A DNA stretch of 64,000 nt from Planctomycetota bacterium. Lineage in GTDB: Bacteria > Planctomycetota > Planctomycetia > Pirellulales > Lacipirellulaceae. Made by a program: the position numbers and the translations under genes. This document shows, one piece after another, positions 28,983-38,048 of the stretch. Numbering within the stretch: the stretch's first letter is position 1; the number at the start of each line of letters is the position of its first letter. The stretch covers positions 1 to 64,000 of the forward strand of contig JABDGM010000007.1 in assembly GCA_013286045.1 (NCBI GenBank), read 5' to 3'. The notes beneath the pieces were generated by a model, which saw only the letters and a list, made by a program, of their open reading frames with translations, made no database searches and was not told where the DNA came from.

Positions 28983-29267
28983 ATGAAAGCTTACGAATTG
29001 CAAGGTAACTTCGGCGGTCGCATCAGTTTGATCGGTATCCTGTACGGGGGTGAACCTGTCGATCCGCTTCCGGTAACTCATGAACGGCGTGTGCGTTCAA
29101 GGCAAATGCGTCGGCAGCCGCGCGATGTTGGAGACCATGAACAGCGCCTTGGTTCTTCACAAACTCCGACCAATCGTGGACAAGGTGTTTTCGCTTGCAC
29201 AACTCCCGAAGCTCTGCGCCCAATGGAAAGCGGTTCGCACTTTGGCAAGATCGTCCTACGTCATTGA
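28983..29267 (+). pseudogene. Zn-type NAD(P)-dependent alcohol dehydrogenase, internally deleted and frameshifted
   Basis: The first codons MKAYELQ are an ADH start. They are fused directly to GGRISLIGILYGGEP from the end of the Rossmann domain, so about 230 residues are missing. The frame then breaks near 29085: the +1-shifted frame reads CVGSRAMLETMNSALVLHKL and RPIVDKVFSLAQLP. A second shift near 29205 restores EALRPMESGSHFGKIVLRH and the stop. Together these rebuild an ADH C-terminus. Two frameshifts plus a deletion make it a clear pseudogene. Confidence 0.8.
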
Positions 29268-29349
29268 ACGAGTCCAGTGTTCCGCCGAACTCTTCATTGT
29301 AAGGAGCTCGGATGTTGATGCCGACATATTTGCTTCTCTTTTCGCTAAC

Positions 29350-29511
29350 TCAAATGCGCCCCATGAGGAGCAGCACAACCAGCACAATTACAATCAGTCC
29401 CACGCCACCGCTCGGACCGTAGCCCCAATTTCGGCTATGACCCCAGGTGGGCAGCGCCCCGAGCAGCAAAAGTATCAAGAGCACAATCAGAATCGTAGAA
29501 ATAGAAATCAT
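29350..29511 (-). CDS. DUF3309-family small membrane protein
   Basis: A 53-aa protein with GGAGCTGAA directly upstream of ATG 29511. It has two hydrophobic helices separated by LPTWGHSRNWGYGPSGG, the typical signature of DUF3309 proteins. These are about 50 aa, have an N-terminal ILIVLLILLLLGALP helix, and are widespread in soil bacteria alongside YciE-type stress genes. Function is unknown. It completely matches the family's usual length. Confidence 0.85.
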   Translation of the reverse strand: MISISTILIVLLILLLLGALPTWGHSRNWGYGPSGGVGLIVIVLVVLLLMGRI

Positions 29512-29599
29512 TTCAGCTCCTCGTCAAAGAAAGTGTCGAACCCAAAACGTAGTCTTCAGTGTCGTAGATTGGAAACTACGTTTTCTGTTCATTACAAAT

Positions 29600-29854
29600 T
29601 CATTCCGGTTTCACGTTTTTGTTTGCCTGACCGTCTGCTTTGGCGTCGCGAACCCCACCGGTCAGCTGCTTGGCCCTAGCCGATACTATCTTGGCATCCT
29701 GTTTCATTTTGTCCGGATCGGCGTCAAGGGTGATGCTAACCTTGTTGCTCCCCATGTCAGGGACTGAACGCGAGAACGCGAACCACCCTCGGTAAAAGCC
29801 GAGACCCAAAACTAGGATCGTCATCGCGACCAGGACCGCACTTAACCTCTTCAT
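29600..29854 (-). CDS. Small membrane-anchored or secreted hypothetical protein
   Basis: An 84-aa protein. Residues 5-22 (SAVLVAMTILVLGLGFYR) form a signal anchor. The rest is a hydrophilic tail rich in Lys and Asp (ITLDADPDKMKQDAKIVS). No family recognised, though a short anchored protein with KVSITLD-type strand resembles small planctomycete proteins seen next to stress genes. It shares orientation with the DUF3309 gene, 88 bp downstream. Confidence 0.6.
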   Translation of the reverse strand: MKRLSAVLVAMTILVLGLGFYRGWFAFSRSVPDMGSNKVSITLDADPDKMKQDAKIVSARAKQLTGGVRDAKADGQANKNVKPE

Positions 29855-30056
29855 GCTTAACTCTTTTTCGATGTCGTATTCGTGTCGGAAAACACAACTT
29901 CAAGCAACTGCGGATGACCTCGCGACAATCATGTTGCTCATCCATGGCGGTCGTACCAGATTGCGCGAGGTCATCCATGCTGCGGTGGCTCCGCCTCTTC
30001 ATTTCGATTCGATCCGCACTACGGATCGCGTTTAACTAAACAAACTCTGAGCAATG

Positions 30057-30473
30057 CTATATGGGTAAGTGCGAATCACCTGGAAGGGATTGGGATAGGA
30101 CGTTGCCGTCCATTAAGAACACTTGCACTGTGGTGCCCGTCGTGAACATGTGGGTAACGCTTCCGCTGCCTGGATCGACTTCGGCGGCTGCTTCGCGGAC
30201 TCTCCGACCCGTGATCCTTTCAATTTCTTGACGTAGCGAGGCGACCGAATTTCGAAATAACTGTTGGTGATACTCGCGCAAATTTGCGGCGCCCTCCGCG
30301 CTTTTGGCGAGCGTCTGCTCCGCCGGCGACAACACTTCGTGAAGCGTAAACACAAGGGTGTCTTCGCCGACTGCGACGGTCACATTCGAGGGTGCGCGGC
30401 CCGTCTGCTTGGTCTGAAAATCTCTTGCCGCGTCGGCCAGTTGTTGAGCTATGGTTAGTTCGATCTTGTCCAT
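30057..30473 (-). CDS. DUF2294-domain protein (copy 1)
   Basis: A 138-aa soluble protein. The DUF2294 pattern is visible as QLADAARDFQTKQTGRAPSN, then DTLVFTLHEVLSPAEQTLAK and ITGRRVREAAAEVDPGSGS. The family is common in Firmicutes and stress islands and its function is not established. It is transcribed divergently from a second DUF2294 gene at 30860, with a strong hairpin between them. The two share about the same length and block order but are not near-identical. Confidence 0.85.
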   Translation of the reverse strand: MDKIELTIAQQLADAARDFQTKQTGRAPSNVTVAVGEDTLVFTLHEVLSPAEQTLAKSAEGAANLREYHQQLFRNSVASLRQEIERITGRRVREAAAEVDPGSGSVTHMFTTGTTVQVFLMDGNVLSQSLPGDSHLPI

Positions 30474-30523
30474 TTGGTTCGCTCAAAGGTAATCCGCTGC
30501 AATGCCGTGGCAAGAAACGAAAA

Positions 30524-30570
30524 AAGCCGATGCGGCGAAACACCCCGGGGGTATTCCACCGCATCGGCTT
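30524..30570. terminator. Long GC-rich hairpin between divergent DUF2294 genes
   Basis: Perfect 12-bp inverted repeat (AAGCCGATGCGG / CCGCATCGGCTT) with a 23-nt loop containing CCCCGGGGG. A run of A follows on the left, so on the minus strand the hairpin ends in U residues, as in an intrinsic terminator. No gene reads into it, so it could be an attenuator in the leader of the 30473 gene or a leftover terminator. Confidence 0.6.
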
Positions 30571-30859
30571 ACTCATTAACGAGCCACCCGACCCAGCCGG
30601 GCTGCTCTTTAGATAGTCATCCGAGAACTTCTCGTAATCTCACACTGCAGCCGGCGGAAGTTCAACAACGACTGCATCTACCTCTAGTTCAACTATACGG
30701 TTCAGATTGTGGGTTACCAGCCCCATTCAGCGACCGTTTTGCATGGGTTAAGATACGGATGAGGCAGTTACGCAGCATTCACAGACAATTTTTCGCGCCG
30801 ATCGGCCATTCGTTGGTTTTAGATTTTGTTCGAATTGCGCCACGTTATTGAGATGCTCT

Positions 30860-31234
30860 ATGAAGACACGGGGAGAAATCGAAGCCGCTATATGCAAAGG
30901 GATTAGCCGCTTTGAGCAGGACTATATGGGTCGCGGACCCAAAGACATACATGCCTACCTTATCGATGATCTCCTGGTTGTCCGCTTAATAGGCGTTTTA
31001 ACGGTGGCGGAGCAGCAATTGGTCGCCTCGCTCCCTGCTGAAAAGGGAAGGGATCTACTGAAGCAGGTTCGAGTTCATCTCATCGAAACAGCGCGCCCGA
31101 TTATGGAGGCCATGGTCACCGATGTCACCGGCGTAAAGGTCGTCAGTCTGCACCACGACATTAGCACGACTACAGGTGAAGAGGTCGTATTATTTTCGCT
31201 AGCCGAGAACCCAGACGTTCGGGAAACTCGGTAG
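30860..31234 (+). CDS. DUF2294-domain protein (copy 2)
   Basis: A 124-aa protein from ATG 30860 (an upstream TTG at 30848 is less likely). Blocks parallel copy 1: EIEAAICKGISRFEQDYMGR GPKD, then DDLLVVRLIGVLTVAEQQLV, then VTGVKVVSLHHDISTTTGEE. It is divergent from copy 1. The pair looks like an ancient duplication or a co-acquired pair, since blocks align but residues differ widely. Confidence 0.85.
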   Translation: MKTRGEIEAAICKGISRFEQDYMGRGPKDIHAYLIDDLLVVRLIGVLTVAEQQLVASLPAEKGRDLLKQVRVHLIETARPIMEAMVTDVTGVKVVSLHHDISTTTGEEVVLFSLAENPDVRETR

Positions 31235-31670
31235 GATGCCAAAGCGATAGCAGCTGAGTGGGACGGGTGGGTGAAATGTCAGAAGTGCCGCGTTCATCGC
31301 CGGTAGCATCAAAGACTACAGATGGTTTCGGCGGCTGGCTGGTGTTTCTGAAGGCGCCGCCGCCCATAGAAAGTCCCATCAACTTATTGACGCGTGGGAT
31401 GCACCGACAACCCACCGATCTAGAAGCGTTCGTGCGGTCGGCGTTACGGCAAGTTCTGTTGGTCCTGATGGATGCACCGACATCAAGTGTCCCAAAACTC
31501 ATCATCGCGGCGATCTCTGGTACATATATATAGTGTCGGAAACTCATACGATACCTCGGAATGAGATCTCGGGCCGTTCGGCTCCAGGCACTCGGGACTT
31601 CAACCGGAGACTATATGGACCCCCTTAACCGATTCGCCTCTGTCTGTATACTTTAGAAATCAACGAAAAC
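31235..31670. other. Intergenic 435 bp, no supportable gene
   Basis: A 91-codon plus-strand frame (31258-31533) has no RBS and no family resemblance, and is not called. Nothing else recognised. Confidence 0.35.
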
Positions 31671-31702
31671 GCGGAGTTGACTCAAGAGGCAACTCCGCGT
31701 CC
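31671..31702 (-). terminator. Intrinsic terminator of the DUF4142 gene
   Basis: Inverted repeat ACGCGGAGTTG / CAACTCCGCGT with a 10-nt loop lies 20 bp past the stop of the minus-strand DUF4142 gene. It is followed on that strand by TTTTCG. Confidence 0.75.
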
Positions 31703-31722
31703 TAACCCGCCGTCACAATGCG

Positions 31723-32403
31723 TCAGCGTGAGCTGTCGTCGCGAGATCTACTCGCTTGGCGCGCGTCGGACTTTTCCATGAGGTCCTTCGCTTGCTTAAG
31801 GTGCTTTTCGACGACTGGCTTGGCTTCTTTAACCATGCTTTGGAGGTCGCCCGTGGTTTCGTCGCTCAGGACTTCCACTGCGGCGAGCATCTGCATGTGA
31901 CCGCCGATTTGGGAACCAACGTAAGCCGCATCAAATTCGTGGCCCGTTTTACCTTCGAGTTCCTTGCGCATTGACTCGGCACAACGTTCGTTGATCTTGC
32001 GATCAATTTGCGAGCGACGGTCGTTAGTCTCGTGCGAACCGACGAATTGTTGCAACTTTTCGACCATCTTGGTGTGGTCTTTCACCATTTGTTCGGCGAA
32101 CTGCTTCACTTGGTCGTTCTTGGCGTGATCAACAGCCATCTTTGACAGTTCGACTTCGGCCTTGTTGTGGTCGAGCAGGCAAGCGGCAATCGCGTAATTC
32201 AGTTGCTCGCCTTGTTGGCCGTTCGCTGATTGCTCGCCAGGCTGCCCGTTTCGCTCAGGATTCGATTGATTCTGATTATTGGGCTGCCCAGGTTGAAAGG
32301 CGCCTCGGTCGGTTCCCGGGTTCGATTGTTGGGCGAAGGCGGCAGCTGACAGGAGGCAGGATAGGCCTGCGGCATAGAATCCGGTTCTCAATAACATTCT
32401 CAT
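31723..32403 (-). CDS. Secreted DUF4142 (ferritin-like helical) protein
   Basis: A 226-aa protein from ATG 32403. A signal peptide (LLRTGFYAAGLSCLLSAAAFA) is followed by a Gln/Asn/Gly-rich linker (QQSNPGTDRGAFQPGQPNNQ). The DUF4142 domain follows: YAIAACLLDHNKAEVELSKM, KNDQVKQFAEQMVKDHTKM and GHEFDAAYVGSQIGGHMQML. DUF4142 is a periplasmic four-helix bundle of unknown role, common in stress and biofilm settings. A terminator lies just past the stop, so it is probably monocistronic. Confidence 0.88.
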   Translation of the reverse strand: MRMLLRTGFYAAGLSCLLSAAAFAQQSNPGTDRGAFQPGQPNNQNQSNPERNGQPGEQSANGQQGEQLNYAIAACLLDHNKAEVELSKMAVDHAKNDQVKQFAEQMVKDHTKMVEKLQQFVGSHETNDRRSQIDRKINERCAESMRKELEGKTGHEFDAAYVGSQIGGHMQMLAAVEVLSDETTGDLQSMVKEAKPVVEKHLKQAKDLMEKSDARQASRSRDDSSR

Positions 32404-32733
32404 ACTTATCAACTCTCAATCCTCAAAGCGTTCAAACAGCTAGCAACAACACATCGCGAGCAATTCGCAACGTACGTTGCAAACGTGATACCGTCGCGCC
32501 GCGGGCCAGTGCGACAAACCAGGAAGGTGTTGCGGCGAGCAAGACACGCTCTGACTTTGACTCCCGCCCGCTAGCGGAAAAGTGCCTTTGCAGTCGATTC
32601 GAAGTAATTTCGAAATCTTGCAGTTTGTTTGTCGGGGATCTACAGAGCGCCGATTGATGGTGTTGCGACGCACATGGTGACGCTGCACGCTTCAGCGGTC
32701 GCGGCATTTGTGGCGAGTTATCATTGCGCGCGA

Positions 32734-32876
32734 CATCGTTGGTCTCCAACGCCGCCGGCGACCGTCCAAAGTCCAATTCGTACCAACCGACAGCGCAAGC
32801 TATGCGTCCTGCCGGATTAAGACTGATTGGCACCAACCAGGTCGCAGTGGGCGAGCCTGCCTTTAGAATAGTTGGC
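32734..32876 (-). repeat. Orphan copy of the integrase leader element
   Basis: On the minus strand this 143-bp block shares ordered boxes with the leader at 48616-48761: GCCAACTAT, GGCAGGAC, GCTG(T/C)CGGTTGGTACG, and finally GGCGGCGTTGGAGAC(C/T)AACG directly before ATG. Here the ATG (32736) opens only a 14-codon frame, so no integrase follows. It is either the remnant of a deleted integrase gene or a mobile or RNA element in its own right. Confidence 0.6.
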
Positions 32877-32961
32877 AACAAAGTCAGGTGGGCTGTCGGT
32901 TCCGACGCTCAGATCGCTCTCGGACACGCCCACCTGTGTCACTTTGAAACCCGCCGCTTCG

Positions 32962-33762
32962 CTATTTCCGCCTTGCACGTGCTTTCGCCTTCTTCGTTAA
33001 AGAAATCCATGTCGGGGCATGATCGCTGCTTTTCTCCCATCCCCGGACGTCGCGTTCCACGCCTCCTTTGCTCAGGAGTCTAGCCGCGTGCGCATTCAGC
33101 AAAAAATGGTCGATCCGTATTCCTGCATTACGAGCGAAAGCATTTCGAAAGTAATCCCAGAACGTGTAGATCGTTTCGTCCGGGTGCAGAGTTCGGATAG
33201 CATCCGTCCAACCCTGCGAAAGAAGCTTTTGATAAGCGGCTCGCGACTCAGGGAAGAATAACGCATCGTCGACCCAGCGCTCTGGCTTATATGCGTCCAG
33301 ATCAGTGGGAATAACGTTGTAGTCGCCGGCAAGTACAACAGGCTCGTCGCGAGCGAGCAGCGATTTCGCATACTTGTTAAGTCGCTTAAACCAAGCCAGC
33401 TTGTAGTCGAACTTCGGTCCCGGTGCGGGATTGCCATTCGGAAGATACAAGCAGCCAATTAATGTGCCGTCGATAACGGCTTCGATGTAGCGGCTATGTG
33501 TATCGTCGGGATCTCCCGGTAAACCTCTCCGCGTCTCTTCCGGTTCACGGCCGCGGGCCAGAATCGCAACACCATTCCAACTCTTCTGGCCATGCCAGAT
33601 CGCTCCATAACCGGCTTTCTCAATCGCCGCAGCAGGGAACTTTTCATCTGGGGCTTTCAGTTCTTGCAAACAAACTACATCGGGTTCTGATTCGCCCAAC
33701 CAACGAAGCAATACGGGCAGCCGTCCGTTGACACCGTTGACATTGTAAGTAGCGAGCTTCAT
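32962..33762 (-). CDS. xthA: Exodeoxyribonuclease III (AP endonuclease)
   Basis: A 266-aa protein starting at ATG 33762 with GGGGAAAG upstream; the longer frame has no homology. All exonuclease III motifs are present: LATYNVNGVNGRLP, VCLQELKAPD (metal Glu), LPNGNPAPGPKFDYKLAW, GDYNVIPTDLD (catalytic Asp and Asn), and SSDHAPTW (Asp-His). It cleaves abasic sites and trims 3' blocked ends in base-excision repair. A basic KKAKARARRK tail is added. It follows the SGNH gene by 37 bp. Confidence 0.93.
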   Translation of the reverse strand: MKLATYNVNGVNGRLPVLLRWLGESEPDVVCLQELKAPDEKFPAAAIEKAGYGAIWHGQKSWNGVAILARGREPEETRRGLPGDPDDTHSRYIEAVIDGTLIGCLYLPNGNPAPGPKFDYKLAWFKRLNKYAKSLLARDEPVVLAGDYNVIPTDLDAYKPERWVDDALFFPESRAAYQKLLSQGWTDAIRTLHPDETIYTFWDYFRNAFARNAGIRIDHFLLNAHAARLLSKGGVERDVRGWEKSSDHAPTWISLTKKAKARARRK

Positions 33763-33799
33763 TTTCTTTCCCCACAACGGCGCTCTGACTGCGATAACT

Positions 33800-34444
33800 T
33801 CACTTTCGCGGTTTACATAGCTTCCAAGCAGCCGCTTGCAAGATCTCCCGGTCAGATTCGCTGAGTCGATCGCCTCCGGCAACAATTCGGACGGGATTCA
33901 TTTTCAGCAATACGGTCATGAAAATGCACGCGGCAAAGTACGAGCCAGCGAGCGACGGATGGCTCTGATCGCGATCATAGAGTAATGGTTCGTCGTGCTT
34001 AGAGATAAACTTCTGCCAAGCAGATCCGACGGGTATTACAAGCGCACCGACTTCCTTACCGATTACGTTGTAGGCGTCAGTGATTGCCTTCTGTGATTCG
34101 GGTGCGAATTGCCTTGCCCAAGTCATGTAAAGGACAATCTTGGCCTTCGCCTGCTCGGCTGCCTCAGCGAAGAGCCGCACGTTCTCTGCCATCCGCGAAG
34201 CATTCTTTATTGGTAAAGTGCTTTGTTCTTGCAGTACGACATAGTCATACTTACCGACACCGATTGCTTCACTTGCTTGTCCCGCGTTCCAGTGCGTTCG
34301 CAACGAAGCGCCGCCCGCGCTGATCAGCTTGTGCCGAACACTTATGTCGCGTTCGGCAGCCACTGCGGCAAGCATTCCCGGCAGATCGTTGCGCTGCGTA
34401 AAGCTATTGCCAATGAAGAGTATGTCGAGGGGTGTCTTCTGCAT
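33800..34444 (-). CDS. SGNH/GDSL-type hydrolase
   Basis: A 214-aa protein. Catalytic blocks are ILFIGNSFTQRNDLPGML (Ser nucleophile block, with S in GNSFT), LISAGGASLRTHWNAG, and YDRDQSHPSLAGSYFAAC (Asp-x2-His block). It lacks a signal peptide, so it acts in the cytoplasm unless exported otherwise. SGNH hydrolases deacylate diverse esters; substrate unknown. It lies upstream of xthA on the same strand, 37 bp apart, and may be co-transcribed. Confidence 0.82.
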   Translation of the reverse strand: MQKTPLDILFIGNSFTQRNDLPGMLAAVAAERDISVRHKLISAGGASLRTHWNAGQASEAIGVGKYDYVVLQEQSTLPIKNASRMAENVRLFAEAAEQAKAKIVLYMTWARQFAPESQKAITDAYNVIGKEVGALVIPVGSAWQKFISKHDEPLLYDRDQSHPSLAGSYFAACIFMTVLLKMNPVRIVAGGDRLSESDREILQAAAWKLCKPRK

Positions 34445-34781
34445 AAAAAGGGCCCGGTCACAATCGAGTATTTAATCATGATGCCGCAATCGGACCCTAG
34501 AGGGTAGAGAGGCATTATTCGCTCTGCTCACCCGCAGGCAACCGCGACAATCGCGACGCCGACCTGTTATGAGTCTCCGGCACTATCGCCCTCGAAACGC
34601 TGACGCATCCAGCTCGTGCTCACGCTGGAGAACTTTTCGAAAACCGTAGACGCGAGCACTTTTTACCATGGCCGAGTCGTAAGTGCGCCCAAAGACGGTA
34701 TGAAACTTGCCCCTAAGCTTAGTGTGTCGCGGTATTACATGCGGCGAATTGGCCGCTCACCCACTACTCAATGAGGAAATC
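34445..34781. other. Intergenic region between divergent genes
   Basis: Separates the start of the minus-strand SGNH gene from the plus-strand DUF2171 gene. No small gene or strong inverted repeat recognised. Both promoters should lie here. Confidence 0.4.
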
Positions 34782-35147
34782 ATGGCGAGCACCACTGAAG
34801 ATAAATTTGCTGCTGCGGGGAAATCCGTTGCAAATGGCGTTGAACGGGCCGTGGAATTCGTAAAGGACAAAACTGGGGTAGGCACCCCGCCGGCGAACCG
34901 CGGCGTTGCCGGTATCAAAGACGGGATGGACGTGATCGCATCGTGCGGAAAGAAAGTTGGGGTGGTTGATCGCGTTGAAGGCAACGCGATCAAACTTACC
35001 CGTAAAGATAGCCCTGACGACCAGCACCACTTTGTTCCTACGGGCTGGATCGGGCGGGTCGACAGCCACATCCACCTTACTAAGAACTCCCAAGAGACGG
35101 AGCAGAATTGGAAGTCAGACGCAACTTCCTGTAACTGCGCTGGATAA
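34782..35147 (+). CDS. DUF2171-domain protein
   Basis: A 121-aa soluble protein from ATG 34782, with GAGGAA upstream. The DUF2171 core is GIKDGMDVIASCGKKVGVVDRVEGNAIKL followed by HHFVPTGWIGRVDSHIHLTK, a PRC-barrel-like beta fold. It has a helical N-terminal extension and a Cys-rich end (TSCNCAG). DUF2171 proteins recur in soil bacteria with YciE, DUF3309 and DUF4142 genes, all present nearby. A strong terminator follows. Confidence 0.85.
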   Translation: MASTTEDKFAAAGKSVANGVERAVEFVKDKTGVGTPPANRGVAGIKDGMDVIASCGKKVGVVDRVEGNAIKLTRKDSPDDQHHFVPTGWIGRVDSHIHLTKNSQETEQNWKSDATSCNCAG

Positions 35148-35170
35148 TGTCTGGGCGAACCTTCTCGCGT

Positions 35171-35208
35171 AAACGCAGCCCGAGCCGTTAGGTCGGGGCT
35201 GCGTTTTT
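35171..35208 (+). terminator. Rho-independent terminator of the DUF2171 gene
   Basis: AAACGCAGCCCGA pairs with TCGGGGCTGCGTTT (one bulged G) around a 9-nt loop. It is followed by a T run, 24 bp after the stop codon. Confidence 0.88.
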
Positions 35209-35433
35209 TATTCGAGCGGAAGGGACGGGGCGGGTGCCGGGCCACAATTCAGCGTCCAAAGGCTATGTATTATTCCACTGAGACTAGTCTGCCGACGTAA
35301 ATAGTTAAGCGTCTTCACGGCAAATCCGCCGGAAGATTACCCAAAATCCGTTTTGAGACGGTTGCCTCAATTGGCTTAACCATACCAAAGCAACTCTCGC
35401 GCAAGTTCACCGTGCTTTTAAAATCAGCGCGGC

Positions 35434-36570
35434 CTATTTGTTCGATGGAGGAGGTGCTTTCACAGGTTTTGGCTTTCTAACCGGCTTCCGCTTGATGGAC
35501 TGAGAGGCGTGTGGACGCCGTTTTTTAGTTAAGGGCTCGATTTCGACGGTGCGATGTTTTGTATATGACGTTCGAAGGGCGTCTATGATCCGCACGTCCA
35601 GATATCCCTCGTGCCCAGAAGGTTCTGGTTTTTTATTATTTAATACGCAGTCGGAAAAATAAACCAATTCGGCAGCGACTTGGTCTCGATGCTCGAAGGT
35701 CGTTGTCTTTGCTTTCTCATTGCGAGAAATCGTCTGTTCAATATCTTCGTTCCACGTATAGGCAGGGTCCATCTTTAGAACGCCTTCGGTTCCGATAACG
35801 CGATACTCGGATACTTTCTCTTCTCCGAAGCCGCACAGAAATGTTGCCAGCCTGTTTCGCGGGAATCGCAATGTCGCGCTTACACCTTCGGGGACTTCTT
35901 TAAACCTGCGATCCTTGCCTCGAATCGCGAATGCGGTGACCTCAGTTGGCTCGGATTGGAACAGATATCGAGCCGCATTCAGACAATAGATACCAATGTC
36001 CTCAAGTGGCCCGCCACCAAGAGAAAGGTCCGTCCGAATATTGTCGGCATCCACTTGCATCGTGTGAACCGACGTAAACAGCCGCGCGTCTCCAATCTTG
36101 CCTGACTGAATTGCTGTGATTGCGGCCAAATTTCCTTCTTCGAAATGCAGGCGATACGCAGTCATTAAATGCACTTTCGCCTCGCGACAGGCTTCAACCA
36201 TTGCTTCCGCATCTTCAACTGAATAAGCCAACGGTTTTTCGCATAGAACGTGTACGCCAGCTCGTGCAGCCGCCTCTGTGTATTTGCGATGCTCAGAATT
36301 GGGCACAGCGATGTACACCGCATCGATGTCGCCAGTCGCTAAGAGGCCTTCATACTGCTCGTAGTCGTAGGTCGGAGCGCTGTATTTTCGGCCGAGCTTT
36401 TTTGCCTTCTCCGGATCACCGGTGATAAGGGCGGCAAGTTCAGCTTTGTCTGTGGCATTCGCAAACGCCGGCAAGATCGCTGTCTGGGCAAAATTTCCGA
36501 GGCCCACGACTGCGAATCGTACGGTCTGGCGTTTAGAAGTCGACGTGAAAAGTTTGGTCAAGAGATTCAT
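35434..36570 (-). CDS. Gfo/Idh/MocA-family NAD(P)-dependent oxidoreductase
   Basis: A 378-aa protein. The Rossmann start VRFAVVGLGNFAQTAILPAF, the AVYIAVPNSEHRKYTEAAAR block and EKPLAYSVEDAEAMV (the conserved EKP) define the family. The C-terminal domain GGGPLEDIGIYCLNAARYLF completes it. A 40-residue basic Lys/Pro tail (RRPHASQSIKRKPVRKPKPV) is unusual. The family oxidises or reduces sugars and cyclitols. It follows the Zn-alcohol dehydrogenase by 33 bp in an apparent operon. Confidence 0.9.
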   Translation of the reverse strand: MNLLTKLFTSTSKRQTVRFAVVGLGNFAQTAILPAFANATDKAELAALITGDPEKAKKLGRKYSAPTYDYEQYEGLLATGDIDAVYIAVPNSEHRKYTEAAARAGVHVLCEKPLAYSVEDAEAMVEACREAKVHLMTAYRLHFEEGNLAAITAIQSGKIGDARLFTSVHTMQVDADNIRTDLSLGGGPLEDIGIYCLNAARYLFQSEPTEVTAFAIRGKDRRFKEVPEGVSATLRFPRNRLATFLCGFGEEKVSEYRVIGTEGVLKMDPAYTWNEDIEQTISRNEKAKTTTFEHRDQVAAELVYFSDCVLNNKKPEPSGHEGYLDVRIIDALRTSYTKHRTVEIEPLTKKRRPHASQSIKRKPVRKPKPVKAPPPSNK

Positions 36571-36603
36571 TGGAGGTCCTGCTTCAAACTCGTCATTCCT
36601 GTT

Positions 36604-37776
36604 TTACGGTTTCAATACAACCTTAATGCACCCGTCTTCTTTATCCCGAAACTTTTCGTACGCCTTCGGCGCATCAGCCAACCGAACTCGATGTGTGATC
36701 ACGAACGATGGATCGATCTCGCCAGATTCAATCTTTTTCAAGAGCGGCTTCATGTACCGCTGCATATGTGTCTGCCCACTCTTCATGGTCAGGCCTTTAT
36801 TCATGAAAGCCCCCATCGGGATTGCATCTGACGTCCCCGCGTAGGCACCCGGGACCGAGACAGTCCCACCTTTGCGACAGCACATGATTGCCTGAGCTAG
36901 GCTATACGTGTGATCCGCGTTTAGATGCACGGATGATTTAACTTTCTCCACCGCGTCCTTGAGCGCACTTGTGCCGTGCGATTCGCAACCTACCGCATCA
37001 ATACAACGGTCAGGGCCTCGACCCTTGGTCATTTCCTGGAGCTGTTCGTAAACGTCCTGCTTCTCAAAATTGATCGTCTCGGCCTTGCCGTGTTTCGCCG
37101 CCATTTCGAGGCGCTCAGGAACGCAGTCGATGGCTATAACCCTGCCGGCACCAAGTAACCATGCACTTTGGATTGCAAACTGCGCGACTGGTCCACAGCC
37201 CCAAACCGCGACCGTGTCGCCTTTTTCAATGTCGCAGTTCTCCGCCGCCATATATCCGGTGGGGAAAATATCGGAGAGGAAGAGAACCTGTTCATCTGCC
37301 AGGTCAGATTCAATCTTCAGCGGTCCGACGTCTGCAAATGGGACACGCAAATACTCTGCTTGCCCGCCGGGAAACCCGCCCAGCATATGCGAGAATCCGA
37401 ACAATCCGGAGGGCGAATGGCCCATTGCTTTGCGGGCCATCTCGGCGTTGGGATTCGATGTGTCGCAGCACGAATAAAGCTGTTTCTTGCAGAAGTAACA
37501 ATCGCCACACGCGATCGTAAACGGTACCACAACCCGGTCGCCGCTTTTCAAGTTCTTCACGGCGGGACCGACTTCCACCACTTCGCCCATTGGTTCGTGG
37601 CCTAATATGTCGCCACTTTCCATCGTAGGCATGAAGCCGTTAAAGAGGTGGAGATCAGAACCGCAAATACCGCTGGACGTGATTTTGATAATCGCGTCTC
37701 GGGGTTGTTCAATCTTCGGATCAGGGACGCTATCTACTCGTACGTCACTTTTCCCGTGCCAACATAGAGCTTTCAT
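36604..37776 (-). CDS. Zinc-dependent alcohol dehydrogenase (formaldehyde-dehydrogenase-like)
   Basis: A 390-aa protein; ATG 37776 is preferred over the upstream TTG. Catalytic zinc ligands are in [14 protein letters not shown] and [12 protein letters not shown]. The structural zinc loop is [20 protein letters not shown], and the cofactor fold is [20 protein letters not shown]. The FAEKLYGHEP-like layout and about 390 aa fit the glutathione-independent formaldehyde dehydrogenase/threonine-dehydrogenase-like subgroup. It is the first gene of a two-gene operon with the Gfo/Idh/MocA oxidoreductase. Confidence 0.9.
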   Translation of the reverse strand: MKALCWHGKSDVRVDSVPDPKIEQPRDAIIKITSSGICGSDLHLFNGFMPTMESGDILGHEPMGEVVEVGPAVKNLKSGDRVVVPFTIACGDCYFCKKQLYSCCDTSNPNAEMARKAMGHSPSGLFGFSHMLGGFPGGQAEYLRVPFADVGPLKIESDLADEQVLFLSDIFPTGYMAAENCDIEKGDTVAVWGCGPVAQFAIQSAWLLGAGRVIAIDCVPERLEMAAKHGKAETINFEKQDVYEQLQEMTKGRGPDRCIDAVGCESHGTSALKDAVEKVKSSVHLNADHTYSLAQAIMCCRKGGTVSVPGAYAGTSDAIPMGAFMNKGLTMKSGQTHMQRYMKPLLKKIESGEIDPSFVITHRVRLADAPKAYEKFRDKEDGCIKVVLKP

Positions 37777-38048
37777 CGAGAGTCCGTTTCGGGCCAAAAG
37801 ACCCGTTGAATGAAGTGAAAAATCGGAGAGACGGAAGTAGCTTCAAATCGTGTCCTCGGCTCTACGAGCGTTCCCTCCGGCCGCGGAAGGTACGGCAACG
37901 CGGCCTTCGCTGGCTTACGACAGTCTACGACTCACTGACGCACCTGATACTTCGCTGTTGGCCACCGCCCGTCTCTCCGGTCCTGGTTAAATGAGGAAGG
38001 CAACTAATGCAAACCTTATACCTCGCGAGCAGAGCGGGTTCGGAATGC

